A DNA stretch of 64,000 nt from Eutreptiella sp. 'Long Island Sound 2002' (Eukaryota; Euglenozoa; Euglenophyceae; Eutreptiales; Eutreptiaceae): assembly GCA_964036045.1 (NCBI GenBank), contig OZ038378.1, positions 56,898,498 through 56,962,497 on the forward strand, in the 5' to 3' direction. Made by a program: the position numbers and the translations under genes. Numbering within the stretch: the first letter of the stretch is position 1; each line of letters begins with the position of its first letter. Under the pieces are notes generated by a model. That model did not search any database and was not told the DNA's origin. It saw only the letters and a list, made by a program, of their open reading frames with translations. Of this stretch, positions 63,321 through 64,000 are shown one piece after another.

Positions 63321-64000
63321 TCGTGGGGAACTCTAGAGAAAACATTAATATACATATTCTCTCATAAACATATGCATGTGCACACTCGCCTTGTTCATCA
63401 TATTGTTTGTTCCCTCTCGTTGCAGGCAGGAATTCTCCCGCGAAATTCATCAAGGACATGAAGAGCACACCCAGCCAGCATGCGGCCCCATGCAATGGCA
63501 ATGGAGGGTACCCACTCCCAACCCGGGCACGCATAGCGACCGGGGACGAATACCCAGGCGGCGGAGACGGCCCAAATCCGCAACGCCACTCCTTGCCTTT
63601 GAAGACCCCACCCACTCATAGAGTGACGGCGCAAGGGCACCCATTGCAATTCATATTAGAATACTTGTATTGTAGAGGACGACCCCTCCCTCTAGGCTTA
63701 AGTCCTCGCCGTATGTAGTGGCAATTTTGCACGCCACGAAATTTTTTCCACGTAATGTGAGCCACACGAGTACTTCGTACCTTGTATACCTACCCTCGTG
63801 TGGACAAGGGCAAATCGGTGGAAAACCATCACGCCCAACACAAAAAGGGAAAATGGGTTGTACCCGCCAACCCAACGAAGTTTTCAAGCCTTCGCCATTT
63901 TGAGCAAATGATTTAGCTCGTTGGCTTGGGTCACGGGTCAGGGACGGTCGTGGGGTCGTGGTTTCGGTACGGGGCGGCACTCCGAAACCTTGCAAACACC
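63321..64000. other. Right edge, no recognised gene
   Basis: Several overlapping short frames on both strands around 63400-63720, none with domain features. The window ends without a defined feature. Confidence 0.3.

Overview
This window reads as a repeat-dense eukaryotic nuclear region, most likely from an alga or another protist. I recognise no host gene with confidence. The evidence is eukaryotic mobile DNA: three different non-LTR retrotransposons (LINEs), a Penelope-like element (PLE) with its GIY-YIG nuclease ahead of the reverse transcriptase (RT), long minisatellite arrays, and an inverted-repeat element. GC content switches sharply. Roughly 1.86-38.1 kb and 41.6-46.7 kb are very GC-rich, while the flanks and 47-64 kb are much more AT-rich. 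PLEs with an N-terminal GIY-YIG domain are known from green algae, protists and invertebrates (the Naiad/Chlamys clade), which fits an algal or protist source but does not prove it.

Layout. LINE-A lies on the plus strand in two halves (200-1860 and 38101 to about 41621). It encodes an apurinic-type endonuclease, RT, RNase H and a cysteine motif, followed by a 3' UTR ending in (TA)n. Its RT is cut by a 36.2 kb insertion flanked by a 78 bp imperfect direct repeat. The insertion is LINE-C on the minus strand. It starts inside the pre-RT linker at 38100, carries RT and RNase H to 34635, resumes at 9170 with the rest of the ORF and a CCHC zinc finger, then a broken Ulp1-like cysteine protease, then a Ser/Arg-, Pro- and His-rich gag-like ORF, and ends at 1861 in an (ACCT)n tail. 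LINE-C is in turn split by a 25.5 kb insertion (9171-34634) with a 14 bp flanking duplication that keeps the LINE-C codon phase.

That inner insertion, LINE-D, is also on the minus strand. From its 5' side it has about 640 bp tandem repeats, a 420 bp satellite array (28767-32880), a CCCH zinc-finger start, an Ulp1-like region, a C2H2 finger, endonuclease, RT, RNase H and CCHC finger, about 1000 residues of unrecognised extension, a gag-like 3' ORF, and a 3.1 kb segment present twice in tandem (9318-15534). If it is one element, it is exceptionally large.

From 41622 to about 46745 there is a second element sharing the LINE-C 3' end but holding only a roughly 190 bp VNTR and low-complexity DNA. 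A truncated copy of the LINE-A 3' UTR follows (47223-47753). The PLE occupies 47754 to about 52571 on the minus strand. The last 11.5 kb is AT-richer DNA with a 56 bp LINE-C 3' fragment (58358-58413), an 858 bp terminal-inverted-repeat element (58901-59758), short tandem repeats and at best a weak coding candidate (60037-60910).

All retroelement ORFs carry frameshifts or in-frame stops, so they are annotated as pseudogenes. Several frameshifts sit at C or G homopolymers and could be assembly errors. The very long open frames on the plus strand of the GC-rich zones are by-products of low stop-codon density and are not annotated.
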